A stretch of DNA of 64,000 bases from Rariloculus sp963665575 (GCA_963665575.2 CAXXDW010000006.1:930001-994000), one strand, 5' to 3'. Shown: positions 8,609 through 17,608, numbered from the stretch's first letter. The notes: generated from the sequence alone by a model not told the origin. Made by a program: numbers and translations.

Positions 8609-9784
8609 ATGACAAACCGGCGTACATTCCTGAACACCGCCATGGGGCTCGCGCTCGCCGCGCGCCTCCCCGCAGCGCGGGCGGCCACCTACGATCTCGT
8701 TATCAGAGGCGGGCGCGTGATCGATCCGTCGGTCGGTCTCGACGCCGTGCGCGATATCGCGATCGCGGGCGGAAGAATCGCGGCCGTTGGCGTCGATGTC
8801 GGCGACGATGCCGACGAGGTGCTCGATGCGAGCGGCCGGATCGTCGCGCCCGGACTGATCGACATTCACACCCATGCCGCGCGCGACGCCGAAGGCCCGG
8901 CGCTCGCGTTGCGCGACGGCGTCACGGGCTTCGTCGACGCGGGCTCGGCCGGTGCCGACGACATCGACGCGATCGCCGACGTCATCCGCGACGCGCCGCA
9001 GACCGGCTGCGCGCTCGTCCACATTGCGCGCACGGGCGTGGTGTCCGACGGTGAACTCAACGACCTCAACGCGGCCAACGTGGCGCTCGCCCAGGGTGCG
9101 ATCGTGCGGCACCGCGACGTCGTTGCAGGCGTCAAGATCAGACTCTCGGCCAACGTCACGGGTCCGAACGATCTCGAGGCGCTCAGGCGCGCTCAGGAAG
9201 CGGCGCGGCCGTTCGGCCTGCCGGTCATGGCGCACGTCGGCCAGAACCATTCGCCCATGCGCGCGATCCTGCCGTTGCTCAAGCGCGGCGACATCGTCAC
9301 GCACATGTACGCGCCGCCGCCGAATGCGATCCTCGACGAGGACGGGCAACTGTTTCCCGAGGTCGCAGCGGCGCGCCGGCGGGGCGTCATATTCGACGTC
9401 GGCAACGGCCGGTTCGGGCACTTCACCTGGGACATGATCGAGCGTTCGGTCGAGCAGGGCTTCTGGCCGGACACCATCTCGACGGACTGGAACATCATGT
9501 CGAGCACCTCAGGTGTCGTCGACTTCCCGAACTGCATGTCGAAGTTCCTCATGTTCGGCATGCCGCTCGCCGACGTGATCGCCTGTGCGACGACGAACGC
9601 CGCGCGCAGCTTCCCGGTGTTCGAAGACCGCGGCACGCTCAATGTTGGCGCTCCGGCCGACATCGCCATCATGGAGCTGCGCGAAGGCGAGTTCGAGTTT
9701 GTAGACAATTACGAGGGCACGCGAACCGGCCGCGAGCGGCTGTTTCCGTCGGCGACCGTGCTCGGCGGGAGGATTGTGGTATGA
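8609..9784 (+). CDS. Exported metal-dependent amidohydrolase (deacetylase/dihydroorotase-like)
   Basis: A 391-residue amidohydrolase-superfamily enzyme beginning with a Tat-type signal (NRRTFLNTAMGLALAARL), so probably exported folded. Metal-site residues are in place: HTH at 87-89, a Lys suited to carbamylation in AGVKIRLS near 174, His in VMAHVG and VTHMYAP, and Asp in STDWNIM. The start of the mature enzyme, YDLVIRGGRVIDP, is typical of the amidohydrolase/deacetylase subfamily. The substrate is not deducible; a cyclic amide or N-acyl compound is likely. The stop overlaps an ATG at 9781 by 4 bp (ATGA), so the next frame may be coupled, although its signal peptide starts later. Confidence 0.85.
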   Translation: MTNRRTFLNTAMGLALAARLPAARAATYDLVIRGGRVIDPSVGLDAVRDIAIAGGRIAAVGVDVGDDADEVLDASGRIVAPGLIDIHTHAARDAEGPALALRDGVTGFVDAGSAGADDIDAIADVIRDAPQTGCALVHIARTGVVSDGELNDLNAANVALAQGAIVRHRDVVAGVKIRLSANVTGPNDLEALRRAQEAARPFGLPVMAHVGQNHSPMRAILPLLKRGDIVTHMYAPPPNAILDEDGQLFPEVAAARRRGVIFDVGNGRFGHFTWDMIERSVEQGFWPDTISTDWNIMSSTSGVVDFPNCMSKFLMFGMPLADVIACATTNAARSFPVFEDRGTLNVGAPADIAIMELREGEFEFVDNYEGTRTGRERLFPSATVLGGRIVV

Positions 9785-9852
9785 CGAACGGGCTTCAGTT
9801 GCGAACGGCGGCTTTTTGCAGCGGCAGTAGCGCTTGGCGGAAGGGTCGTCGA

Positions 9853-11109
9853 ATGGCGTGCAGGCATCAGTTGCGACCGTCAATCCTCGCAGCGGCACTC
9901 GTGCTCGGCGGTACTGCCGACGCGTGGGCCCAGGACGCAGGCGCAGATGCGTCCGACGAGCGGGCACTTGCGATCCATGACGCCGTGCTCACCGTCGACA
10001 GCCACGACGATATCCCCTTCGACTTTGCGACCGGCGCGGTCGACCCGCTCGACGCGCCCCGCCAGGTCAACCTGGAAAAGATGCGCGCCGGCGGTCTCGA
10101 TGTCGCTTTCTTCATCGTTTACGTGGGTCAGACGGAGCGGACGCCAGCCAACTACGTTCAAGCCCAGGCGGACGCGATCACCAAGTTCGACGCGATACAC
10201 CGCATGGCCGAGGAGCTTTACCCGGACCTGATCGAAATCGCGTACAGCGCCGAGGATGTCGAGCGCATCAACGCCTCGGGCAAGCTCGTCGCGGCCATCG
10301 GCATCGAGAACGGCTACGTGATCGGCCAGGATCTTGCGCTGCTCGAGCGCTACCACGAGCTTGGCGCACGGTACGTCACGCTCGCCCACAACGGCCACAA
10401 CGACATCGCCGATTCTGCGCAGCCGCGCGCGAATCTCGGGGATCGTCTGGCTGAACATGGCGGCATCAGCGAATTCGGCGAAGAGGTCATCGCGGAAATG
10501 AACCGGCTCGGCGTCATGATCGACATCTCGCACATCTCAAGGGACGCGGCGCTCGACGCCATCCGGCTGTCGCGAGCGCCCGTGATGGCGTCTCACTCAA
10601 ACGCGCGTGGACTGACGGACCATGTGCGCAACCTCGACGACGAGTCGCTGCTGGCGCTGCGCGACAACGGCGGCGTGATGCAGACGACCGCTTTCGCGGG
10701 CTATCTGAAGGAAACCACGGCAGCGGAACTGGAAGCCACTGACGCAGCGCTTGCCGAGTTCGGTATCGAGGGCTTCGGCGACTGGTTTTCGCTGAGTGAA
10801 GGTGAGCGCAACCGCCTCGAGGCCCGGCTGGGGGAGATCGGCTACGCGGATGTCGGCAACCTCATCGATCATGTGGACTACGCGGTCGAGCTCATCGGTA
10901 TCGACCACGTGGGGCTGAGCTCGGACTTCGACGGCGGCGGCGGCATCGTCGGTTGGTTCGATGCCGCCGGCACGGCGAACGTGACGCTCGAACTCGTGCG
11001 CCGCGGCTACAGCGAGGAGGAGATCGCCAAGCTCTGGGGCGGCAACCTGCTCAGGGTCTGGCGGGAGGCCGAGCGCATCGCCGCAGAGTCGCCGCAGCGC
11101 GGCGACTGA
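9853..11109 (+). CDS. Membrane-dipeptidase family (M19) zinc hydrolase, exported
   Basis: Peptidase family M19 (renal dipeptidase-like), expected to cleave dipeptides, possibly including D-amino-acid-containing ones, outside the cytoplasm. Metal ligands are visible: H51-x-D53 in DSHDDIP, Glu in IGIENGYVIG, His in IDISHIS, His in ASHSNARG and Asp in LSSDFDGGGG. The ATG at 9853 gives a good signal peptide (LAAALVLGGTADAWAQ). An in-frame ATG at 9781 overlapping the preceding stop would add 24 hydrophilic residues and is less likely. It is co-directional with the amidohydrolase and PQQ dehydrogenase, suggesting a small catabolic cluster under the neighbouring FCD regulator. 418 residues. Confidence 0.88.
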   Translation: MACRHQLRPSILAAALVLGGTADAWAQDAGADASDERALAIHDAVLTVDSHDDIPFDFATGAVDPLDAPRQVNLEKMRAGGLDVAFFIVYVGQTERTPANYVQAQADAITKFDAIHRMAEELYPDLIEIAYSAEDVERINASGKLVAAIGIENGYVIGQDLALLERYHELGARYVTLAHNGHNDIADSAQPRANLGDRLAEHGGISEFGEEVIAEMNRLGVMIDISHISRDAALDAIRLSRAPVMASHSNARGLTDHVRNLDDESLLALRDNGGVMQTTAFAGYLKETTAAELEATDAALAEFGIEGFGDWFSLSEGERNRLEARLGEIGYADVGNLIDHVDYAVELIGIDHVGLSSDFDGGGGIVGWFDAAGTANVTLELVRRGYSEEEIAKLWGGNLLRVWREAERIAAESPQRGD

Positions 11110-11142
11110 ACCCGGACGCGCGGCTTATTGCCGCGGGCCGCC

Positions 11143-11826
11143 TCAAACGGCCACGGCGGTCTTGTCGAATCGCCGGCTGCGAATTTGCAGGTCGGCATTG
11201 CGGACATGGATTTCGCACATCTTGCCGGCCAGCGGTGCATCGCGGGCCTCTATGGCCGAGACGATGGCCCCGAGTTCCTCGATGACTTCCTGCAGGCGTG
11301 CAGGCGCGGGCAGCGACAGCTCCTCGAAGAGGACGATTCGATTGATGAGCTGATTGACGATCTGGCCGATCATCCTGTTGCCGCAGCCTTCAAACAACAC
11401 CGAGTAGAAGCCGACCTTCAGCGCCAGCACATCCCGCAGGCTGCCTGGTGCGTCGACCGGCTTCTGGGACGAAACCTGCCGCCGCAGCTCGGCAATCTGC
11501 TCGTCGGAGGCGTTGCGGGCAAACTCGCGCGCGGCCAGCGATTCAAGCGCGACCCTGACCTGAAAGATCTCCCGGACCTCGTCAGTATCGACCAGGGCCA
11601 CGGACGGCCCCCTGTGTGCGACCCAGGTGATCAGCCCTTCGGCCTGCAGTTGCGGCAGCGCCTCGCGCAGCAGAGGGCGACTGACATCGAGCGAAGCGCA
11701 CAGCTCGCGCTCCACGAGCTTCTGACCCGGTTTGAGGTCGCCGTTGACGATCGCCTCGCGCAGTCGGGAGGTCACCTGGCGGCGAAGGGGCATGGATTCA
11801 CGTTCGATGGGTTGTATGTTGTTCAT
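11143..11826 (-). CDS. GntR-family transcriptional regulator, FCD (FadR) subfamily
   Basis: DNA-binding regulator of 227 residues. The N-terminal winged helix (about 12-75) has the GntR pattern LREAIVNGDLKPGQKLVEREL and VSRPLLREALPQLQAEGLI. The C-terminal all-helical FCD effector domain shows VRVALESLAAREFA, then the metal/ligand His near FSVLFEGCGN-type text and a late EIHVRNA. The ATG at 11826 fits. It converges on the PQQ dehydrogenase/amidohydrolase/dipeptidase genes and is the only regulator close to them, so local control is inferred, not shown. The effector is unknown. Confidence 0.9.
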   Translation of the reverse strand: MNNIQPIERESMPLRRQVTSRLREAIVNGDLKPGQKLVERELCASLDVSRPLLREALPQLQAEGLITWVAHRGPSVALVDTDEVREIFQVRVALESLAAREFARNASDEQIAELRRQVSSQKPVDAPGSLRDVLALKVGFYSVLFEGCGNRMIGQIVNQLINRIVLFEELSLPAPARLQEVIEELGAIVSAIEARDAPLAGKMCEIHVRNADLQIRSRRFDKTAVAV

Positions 11827-11922
11827 TTGTCAGATTGTCTCCTCGGAAACCAGGATGTTACCGAAGTCCTCCACGTGCGCAAAGTTGTCTGGCAGAAAAC
11901 GGGCTACGCGGCGTCGATCAAT

Positions 11923-12231
11923 TTATTCGGGAAGTGCGAACATATTGATCGAGGTACCTTGATTCGGCGGCAGTGACACGCAACCCATTTCGCCAATTCT
12001 ACTAGGAAAAATGAGTGCACTCGAATTTACGCCAGTAACGTATTCTTTGCCGTCGACTGCCAAGGTGATCGTACTGGTCTGAATCGGCGCGCCTGGCGGC
12101 GCCGAGTTCCACAGTGCCGTGCCGGTTTCGGCGTCGAAGGCGTGCAGTTCCTGCATGATGTCGCCCCTGAAGACGACGCTTCCCGCCGTGACGAGGATCG
12201 CGCCGATTGCCACGGCCGCCGCGAAGAGCAT
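11923..12231 (-). pseudogene. C-terminal relic of a PQQ-dependent dehydrogenase
   Basis: An open stretch of about 102 codons matches only the end of quinoprotein dehydrogenases: LVTAGSVVFRGD, ELHAFDAETGTALWNS, TSTITLAVDGKEYV and the closing NMFALPE. Everything upstream of the last propeller blades (some 450 residues) is missing; the frame instead runs into a heptamer repeat array at 12241-12275. It is not a fragment of the intact dehydrogenase at 6810-8552, whose ending differs, so it records a second, lost paralogue. Confidence 0.75.
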
Positions 12232-12240
12232 GTCTTTCCG

Positions 12241-12275
12241 CATTCCGCATTCCGCATTCCGCATTCCGCATTCCG
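12241..12275. repeat. Heptanucleotide tandem array, CATTCCG x5
   Basis: Five perfect head-to-tail copies of CATTCCG, with a degenerate half-unit before and GATTCCC after. The array begins 18 nt beyond the stop codon of the minus-strand esterase gene and lies between it and the PQQ dehydrogenase relic. A related 7-mer array occurs at 18094-18142 in the same orientation and the same position relative to acs. The unit is far too short and spacerless for CRISPR. Confidence 0.95.
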
Positions 12276-12293
12276 GATTCCCGCCGTTCCGTA

Positions 12294-13781
12294 CTACTCC
12301 CGGCAGCTGTAGTTGTCCGCGTCGTCGGGATCGCCTTCGCCATTCCACCTGGCCACTTCAGGCCAGGGACACAGCGGCCGGGTCATTTCCAACGACCCCG
12401 CGCGAACACGCGAGGCGGTGATCCGGTCGGGTGCCTCCCCGTCCTCGACCCAGGCTTCGACGGCGCCGAGAAAATCGGCCTGGTCCGGACCGACCCCGCC
12501 CCGGCAATGGCCCACTCCGGGCATCAGGAACAGGCGCATCCAGTCGTCCTGATCCGGGCCCATGGTCGCCAGCACGCGCTCGTAATAGTCGATCGTGTTG
12601 AGCGGCGACGGCCCCGGATCGTTCCAACCGTGATAGAAGAGCAGTTTGCCGCCCCTGGCCTTGAATTCGCTGAGATCCGCTTCAAGCGCCTCGATGTAGC
12701 CTGCCTTGTCGCGTACGCGAGCGAGGTCTCTTTCGAGGTCGAATTCGCGCCAGTCCCAGTCGGGGTCTTCGTACACGAGATAGCGGGTCGCGTCGATCTG
12801 CAATGCGCGCGGCTCCGCTCCTTCCTCGGGCATGCGCCAGCCAAGCTCGAAGCCCTTCGCGTGTCCCGGGTAGAGCAGTTCGCCGCGGCCCGAATGGACG
12901 CCCGCGTACACGTCTTCGACGGAACTCAGCTGTTCGGGCGTGAGGCACATCTCGCTTTCGGCACCGGAGCACTGCAGGGAACCCGGGTCGAAGTCGCAGG
13001 CCAGCGGATCGTCAAGAAACCCGTCCTGCACGCCGTCGTTCACCTCGCAGGCCGCGAGCACCGAATCGTGCAGAAGCTGCACCTTGTCCGGCGGCAGGGC
13101 GAAAGCGCGATTCTCGATCAGTTCTTTCGTGCGGTGCAGTTGCGTGGCGTTGAGCGCCAACTGATTGTTCACCGGGGCGCCGACGATGATCGCGTCGAAG
13201 TCGGCCGGAAAGCGCTGTGCCTGCATCATTCCCTGGCGCCCGCCCGTGGAACAGCCCTGGTAATAGGAAAGCCGCGGCGGTCGTTCGTAGTAGGCTTCGA
13301 CCATTCGCTTCGAACGCACCGCCATCTCGTGCATCGCTCGCCAGGCGAAGTCCACAACCTTCTCCGGATGACCCACGGCGAACGCGGCGCTCGCGCCCTT
13401 GTGGCCGGTGTCGTTGGATGCGACCGCGTAACCGGCCTGCAGGCCCGCGGCCATGGCGGAGAAGCTGATGGAGCCTGCCCAGCCGCCGTTGCCGACCGCG
13501 AGGAACTTGCCGTTCCAGTCGACCGGCAACCAAAGCTCCATCTCGATATGCGAATCGTTCGAGGGACTCAGGACCGCCGCCACGCGACAGTGTGGCGGCA
13601 GGGAAACGTCGGGCCCAAAGCGCGATTCGAGCAGCGCCGATTCTCGGCTTTCCGATTCGACGATCGAGACCGTGTCGATGTCCAGGGTCTCCAGTACCTG
13701 GCAGTCCGCAGCCAGCGCAGAAATCGGGGCAATGGTGCAGGAGCAGACGAGAAGAAGTCTGCCGAGGGAGCGTGGAGTCAT
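12294..13781 (-). CDS. Tannase/feruloyl-esterase family serine hydrolase, exported
   Basis: Exported ester hydrolase of 495 residues, expected to cleave aromatic esters such as feruloyl or galloyl esters. After a signal peptide (LLLVCSCTIAPISALA) come LPVDWNGKFLAVGNGGWAGSI, ASNDTGHKG, the nucleophile motif YYQGCSTGGRQGMM and the catalytic-His motif MPGVGHCRGG; the Cys next to the Ser and the Cys next to the His form the family's CS-HC disulfide pair. The ATG at 13781 is preferred because GGAGGA lies 6 nt upstream; an ATG at 13787 directly abuts that site. It is divergent from the NIPSNAP gene, and a heptamer array lies just past its stop. Confidence 0.88.
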   Translation of the reverse strand: MTPRSLGRLLLVCSCTIAPISALAADCQVLETLDIDTVSIVESESRESALLESRFGPDVSLPPHCRVAAVLSPSNDSHIEMELWLPVDWNGKFLAVGNGGWAGSISFSAMAAGLQAGYAVASNDTGHKGASAAFAVGHPEKVVDFAWRAMHEMAVRSKRMVEAYYERPPRLSYYQGCSTGGRQGMMQAQRFPADFDAIIVGAPVNNQLALNATQLHRTKELIENRAFALPPDKVQLLHDSVLAACEVNDGVQDGFLDDPLACDFDPGSLQCSGAESEMCLTPEQLSSVEDVYAGVHSGRGELLYPGHAKGFELGWRMPEEGAEPRALQIDATRYLVYEDPDWDWREFDLERDLARVRDKAGYIEALEADLSEFKARGGKLLFYHGWNDPGPSPLNTIDYYERVLATMGPDQDDWMRLFLMPGVGHCRGGVGPDQADFLGAVEAWVEDGEAPDRITASRVRAGSLEMTRPLCPWPEVARWNGEGDPDDADNYSCRE

Positions 13782-13911
13782 GTTCATTCCTCCGAGCCTG
13801 GGGAGTTCAACGGAGAAGCCTACATGTATCCTACTGTCGGATCGACTGAGCGGACGGCAAGCAGGATCATCCATAATGACGGTCCGGGCCGGCGGCGGGC
13901 AGGGGAGAATA

Positions 13912-14334
13912 GTGAAAGCGGTGTTTCTGACAGGAGTCCTGCTCCTGCTTGCGGTGGTCGACGGCGAGCCGGCCGCGGGACAGGAGACGGAGCCGGTCGT
14001 CGGCTCGCCCGGTCTCGAGCTGTCCTCGATGATGGCTTCCGGTCACTGGGAGCTGCGTATCTATACGATCAATCGCGGCCAGCTCGACGAATTTGTCGCG
14101 GCATGGCTCGCGGGACCGTATCGGATTCGCACCGAACATGGGTTTGGGATTCCGGCGGCCTGGATCAGCCGCGAAAACAACCAGTTCATCTGGATCGTGG
14201 GATACGACGGGCCTGAGTCATGGGACGAAAAACAGGCAGCATACTATTCATCCGCGGCACGCACGAGCGTCGAGGTGGATCCGCTGACGATGATTGCGCA
14301 CGGAGACACGTGGCCGATCACCCCCGTGCAGTGA
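13912..14334 (+). CDS. Exported NIPSNAP-domain protein
   Basis: Small exported protein of 140 residues. The signal peptide (VFLTGVLLLLAVVDGEPAAGQ) precedes a dimeric ferredoxin-like NIPSNAP domain recognisable from ELRIYTINRGQLDEFVAAW, a central hydrophobic strand around FIWIVGYDG and a closing DPLTMI. The GTG at 13912 is chosen for its AGGGGAGA ribosome-binding site; an ATG at 13876 in the same frame is possible. NIPSNAP-like proteins often accompany catabolic genes but have no established reaction. Divergent from the tannase-type esterase. Confidence 0.75.
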   Translation: MKAVFLTGVLLLLAVVDGEPAAGQETEPVVGSPGLELSSMMASGHWELRIYTINRGQLDEFVAAWLAGPYRIRTEHGFGIPAAWISRENNQFIWIVGYDGPESWDEKQAAYYSSAARTSVEVDPLTMIAHGDTWPITPVQ

Positions 14335-14370
14335 TCTGCCGCATGGGGAAACGATCGCGGGACTGATCGC

Positions 14371-14901
14371 ATGCCGTATCTGCTCGGACTGCTCGGCGTC
14401 ATCGTAACGGCGCTCGTGTTGCTCAGCCGGCTGGCCGACGCCGGCATCGACCTCGGCGGCCTGAATCCGTTTGCGCTGAGGCGCAAACGCGCCTGGAAGA
14501 GCAAGTTCGAAGCCAATCCGCTGTTCGGCCTCGATGATCCGATGGACGTCGCGGCCGTGCTCGCGGTCGGGGCGGTCAAGGCGGGCGGTGACATGAGTGC
14601 CGAGCAAAAGCGCACGTTGCTCGACGCGTTTCAACGCACCTTCCGCCTCGACCCGGGTGCGGCGGAAGAGTTGCTCGCCTCAAGCGCCTATCTGATCGGC
14701 GATGGGCGGATCTTCAGGGAGCAGGTTGAGGACGTCGTTTCGAGGAGCAGGGAACGCTTCACGGACAGCCAGATCGCCTCGACCCTCGCGCTGATCGAGG
14801 CAACCACGTCGGTGGAGGGCGCTACGCAACTGCAGCGCGAACTGATCGGTCGTATACAAGCCGTATTTCGCGGCACGGAAGGCTCGACGGCCTGGAGCTA
14901 G
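14371..14901 (+). CDS. TerB-like helical protein with N-terminal membrane anchor
   Basis: 176 residues. One N-terminal transmembrane segment (YLLGLLGVIVTALVLLSRLA) is followed by a basic linker (FALRRKRAWKSKF) and a helical domain with the TerB-like pattern DPMDVAAVLAVGAVKAGGDMSAEQKRTLL. TerB domains bind metal and are scaffolding or stress proteins; nothing here supports tellurite resistance. It starts 36 bp after the NIPSNAP gene. Function unknown; the fold assignment is moderate. Confidence 0.6.
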   Translation: MPYLLGLLGVIVTALVLLSRLADAGIDLGGLNPFALRRKRAWKSKFEANPLFGLDDPMDVAAVLAVGAVKAGGDMSAEQKRTLLDAFQRTFRLDPGAAEELLASSAYLIGDGRIFREQVEDVVSRSRERFTDSQIASTLALIEATTSVEGATQLQRELIGRIQAVFRGTEGSTAWS

Positions 14902-15121
14902 GGGCATACCGGATCCGTCCCGGCAGCCGGATGCCCATCGACCAAAACGGTCTGCCGCTCGAACTGCGCGCACCCGTGACTTTCGCTCGGGTGGGCCGAG
15001 CCCGGAATTGCCGCTCAATTGACACTTCCTCGGTGCGGGGATTATGTTCGAACGGAAAGCGCGCCCGCCGGCGCCGCTTTCAAACGTTCCGTTGGGAGAC
15101 CTCCGGACGGGGACCGAGCCG

Positions 15122-15973
15122 ATGGCAGACAAGAAAAAGAACTGGGCTGGTACGTTTTTAGGCGTGGTCGCGGGTGCCCTGATCGGGGCGTACCTCTACG
15201 ACATGCTGTCCCCGGAAGATTCAGCCACCGATCCGGCGTCCGCTCCAGCATCCGCTTCGGTGCCGCGAACGGCGTCCGGACAGCCCGACTTCAACGGCAT
15301 CTGGCAGGCGCTCAACAACGCTCACTGGGACGTCGAGGCACACGTGGCCGGTCCCGGTCACGTTCGCGAACTCGGTGCGCTCGCGGCGGTTCCGCCCGGG
15401 CTCGGTGTCGTCGACGGCGGCACGATCCCGTACCGGCCCGAGGCGCTCGAGCAGAAACAGGAAAATTTCGCGAACCGGCTGGCGCTCGATCCCGTCGTCA
15501 CGTGCTATCTGCCGGGCGTGCCGCGCGCGACCTACATGGCGTTTCCGTTTCAGATCGTGCAAAGCGAGCAATACATCATGATGGTTCACGGCTACGCCGG
15601 CGCTGTGAGGACCATCTACATGGACGATCACATGGCCGCGCCGGCCGAAACCTGGATGGGCTGGTCCAACGGCCGCTGGGAGGGCGATACGCTTGTCGTC
15701 GACACGACGGGCTTCAACGGCCGGACCTGGTTCGACCGCGCCGGAAATTTCCATAGCGATGCGCTGCACGTCGTCGAGCGTTTCACGTGGCGCAGCCCGG
15801 AAACGCTGAACTACGAAGTGACGATCGAAGATCCGAACGTGTTCACGCGGCCGTGGTCGATGAGCATGCCGCTCTACCGCCGCGTCGAACCGAACGCCGA
15901 GGTGCTCGAGTTCCGCTGCGTCGAGTTCGTGGAGGACCTCATGTACGGGGATCTGCGCAAGGAGCCGGAGTGA
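15122..15973 (+). CDS. Exported protein of unknown function, GRWEGDT family (module B)
   Basis: 283 residues. A hydrophobic N-terminal segment (WAGTFLGVVAGALIGAYLYDML) is a signal anchor. The mature domain begins with the family opening GQPDFNGIWQ, then CYLPGVPRATYMAFPFQIVQ and the core signature WMGWSNGRWEGDTLVVDT, followed by NFHSDALHVVERF, YEVTIEDPNVFTRPW and a terminal Cys in FRCVEF. The same layout recurs in the genes at 16087, 28545, 30266 and 61847 and in the fusions at 46298 and 47458. No enzymatic motif is recognisable; a beta-rich periplasmic protein is inferred. The ATG at 15122 is preferred to in-frame starts upstream, which add Arg/Pro-rich residues. Confidence 0.7.
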   Translation: MADKKKNWAGTFLGVVAGALIGAYLYDMLSPEDSATDPASAPASASVPRTASGQPDFNGIWQALNNAHWDVEAHVAGPGHVRELGALAAVPPGLGVVDGGTIPYRPEALEQKQENFANRLALDPVVTCYLPGVPRATYMAFPFQIVQSEQYIMMVHGYAGAVRTIYMDDHMAAPAETWMGWSNGRWEGDTLVVDTTGFNGRTWFDRAGNFHSDALHVVERFTWRSPETLNYEVTIEDPNVFTRPWSMSMPLYRRVEPNAEVLEFRCVEFVEDLMYGDLRKEPE

Positions 15974-16086
15974 GCGGGCGGCGTGAGTGGGCAATGGCGA
16001 GGAGCAGCCATGGACGATGCACGCTGGCCGTGTTCGGCGCGGAGCGAGCGGACGGCGTGAACGGGCATGACGAGAGGGGATTGAAG

Positions 16087-17103
16087 ATGGATCAACGGTT
16101 TCTGGCATCGACCGCAGCCTTTCTCAGCTCCGTCGTGCTTGCAGCCTCGGGCGCGGCACTCGCCCAGGACGCCGGCGGCTACACCCCGCCGCGCACGCCC
16201 GACGGCCAGCCCGACCTGCAGGGCTACTGGACGAACGCCACGTACACGCCGCTCGAGCGTCCCGATGACGTGACGAGCGCCGTCTACACCGAGGAGGAAT
16301 TCGGCGAGAGACTGAATGCGCGGATATCGAACGAGAGCGCTCAGACGACCCCGGGCACGATCCCGGACGTTCACTACGATTTCACCCAGTTCGGGCTCGA
16401 CCGCAGTCAGACCACGTTTGCCTACGACCTGCGCACGTCCCTGATCATCGATCCCGCCGACGGCAGGATCCCGCCGATGACGGAGGAGGGGCTCGCGCGC
16501 AACGCCGCAATCGAGGCCGCCCGCGGCGGCCGCTGGGACTCCGCCGAAGACAACCAGCTCGACGACCGTTGCATCATCATGCGCGGGGCGGGACCGCCGA
16601 TAATGGATTCCGGCTACAACAGCAACTACCAGATCGTCCAGACGCCGGGCTACGTGATGATCCTCGTGGAGATGATCCATGACGTGCGCATGATTCCGCT
16701 CGACGGGAGGCCGCATCCCCACGAGAACGTCCGCCAGTGGATGGGCGCCTCCCGCGGTCACTGGGAAGGCGATACGCTCGTCGTCGAGACGGCGAATTTC
16801 AATGGCAGGAATCCGTTTCGCGGCTCGAGCGCGAACATGCGGGTAACCGAGCGTTTCACGCGTATAGCGGACGACACGATGATCTATCGGTTCACGATCG
16901 ACGATCCGTCGACCTGGGATCGGCCCTGGACGGGCGAGACGCAGATGAAGGCGACGATCGGACCGCTGTTCGAGCATGCCTGCCACGAGGGTAACTACGG
17001 CCTGTACAACACGCTCGTCGGTGCGCGCCTCGAAGAGCGGCAGGCCGCCGAAGCGGAGGCTGCTGCGCAGGCTGACGAGGCTGAAGAGGCGCAAGCGCAG
17101 TGA
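16087..17103 (+). CDS. Exported protein of unknown function, GRWEGDT family (module B)
   Basis: 338 residues with a signal peptide (FLSSVVLAASGAALAQ). It opens with TPDGQPDLQGYWTNATYTPL, carries a long insert, then DRCIIMRGAGPP, YQIVQTPGYVMILVEMIHD, the core WMGASRGHWEGDTLVVETANF, NMRVTERFTR and YRFTIDDPSTWDRPW. The C-terminus is an Ala/Glu-rich tail of about 25 residues (EAEAAAQADEAEEA). It is 88 bp upstream of a module A gene on the same strand, the arrangement repeated elsewhere in the window. Function unknown. The ATG at 16087 directly precedes the signal peptide. Confidence 0.72.
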   Translation: MDQRFLASTAAFLSSVVLAASGAALAQDAGGYTPPRTPDGQPDLQGYWTNATYTPLERPDDVTSAVYTEEEFGERLNARISNESAQTTPGTIPDVHYDFTQFGLDRSQTTFAYDLRTSLIIDPADGRIPPMTEEGLARNAAIEAARGGRWDSAEDNQLDDRCIIMRGAGPPIMDSGYNSNYQIVQTPGYVMILVEMIHDVRMIPLDGRPHPHENVRQWMGASRGHWEGDTLVVETANFNGRNPFRGSSANMRVTERFTRIADDTMIYRFTIDDPSTWDRPWTGETQMKATIGPLFEHACHEGNYGLYNTLVGARLEERQAAEAEAAAQADEAEEAQAQ

Positions 17104-17191
17104 CGGGTCGATGCCGATGCACAGCCGCCCCGTTCGCCCCCAATCCCGACGCCTCAAAGCGCGTCTCTACCGGAGTGATGGAGCAAGGCCG

Positions 17192-17608
17192 ATGCGTACT
17201 CTGCATTTGATCGTCGCGGCGACAGCGGGATGCGCTTTGGCCGCGTCGCTACAGGCTTTCGCACACCACGCGTTTGCCGCCGAATTCGACATCGACAAGC
17301 CGATCACGCTCGAGGGGACGCTCGCGCAGTGGGAGATGATCAATCCCCATTCGTGGTTTCACATCGATGTCGAAGGCGCCGATGGCGAGGTCGAGCGCTG
17401 GCTCATCGAAGGCGGCAGCCCGAACCAGCTCATCCGGATGGGCGTCACGCAGAACACGGTGCCGGTCGGCACGTTTCTCGTTATCGAGGGTTATCTTGCG
17501 AGAGACGGGACCAACAAGGCCGTTGGCCGGGATTTCATCCTCGCCGACGGCACGCGGCTGTTCCTGGGCGGATCCGCTCCGGGCGCGCAAGGGCCCGCGC
17601 GGCCGTAG
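17192..17608 (+). CDS. Exported DUF6152-family protein (module A), mature His-His N-terminus
   Basis: 138 residues. The signal peptide ends ...SLQAFA and is followed at once by HHAFAAEFD, so cleavage after Ala leaves His-His at the mature N-terminus. Then come ITLEGTLAQWEMINPHSWFHID, a GGSPNQLIRMG turn, and a closing strand LADGTRLFLGG. This matches the small DUF6152 family of unknown function. Module A paralogues lie at 29468 and 60405 and at the N-termini of the fusions at 46298 and 47458. The AHH and NPH histidines are common to all; metal binding is my inference. Confidence 0.78.
   Translation: MRTLHLIVAATAGCALAASLQAFAHHAFAAEFDIDKPITLEGTLAQWEMINPHSWFHIDVEGADGEVERWLIEGGSPNQLIRMGVTQNTVPVGTFLVIEGYLARDGTNKAVGRDFILADGTRLFLGGSAPGAQGPARP

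Noticed and set aside
14371..14901. Tellurite-resistance label for the TerB-like protein
   Set aside because: Only a weak TerB-like helical pattern; none of the other ter genes are nearby.
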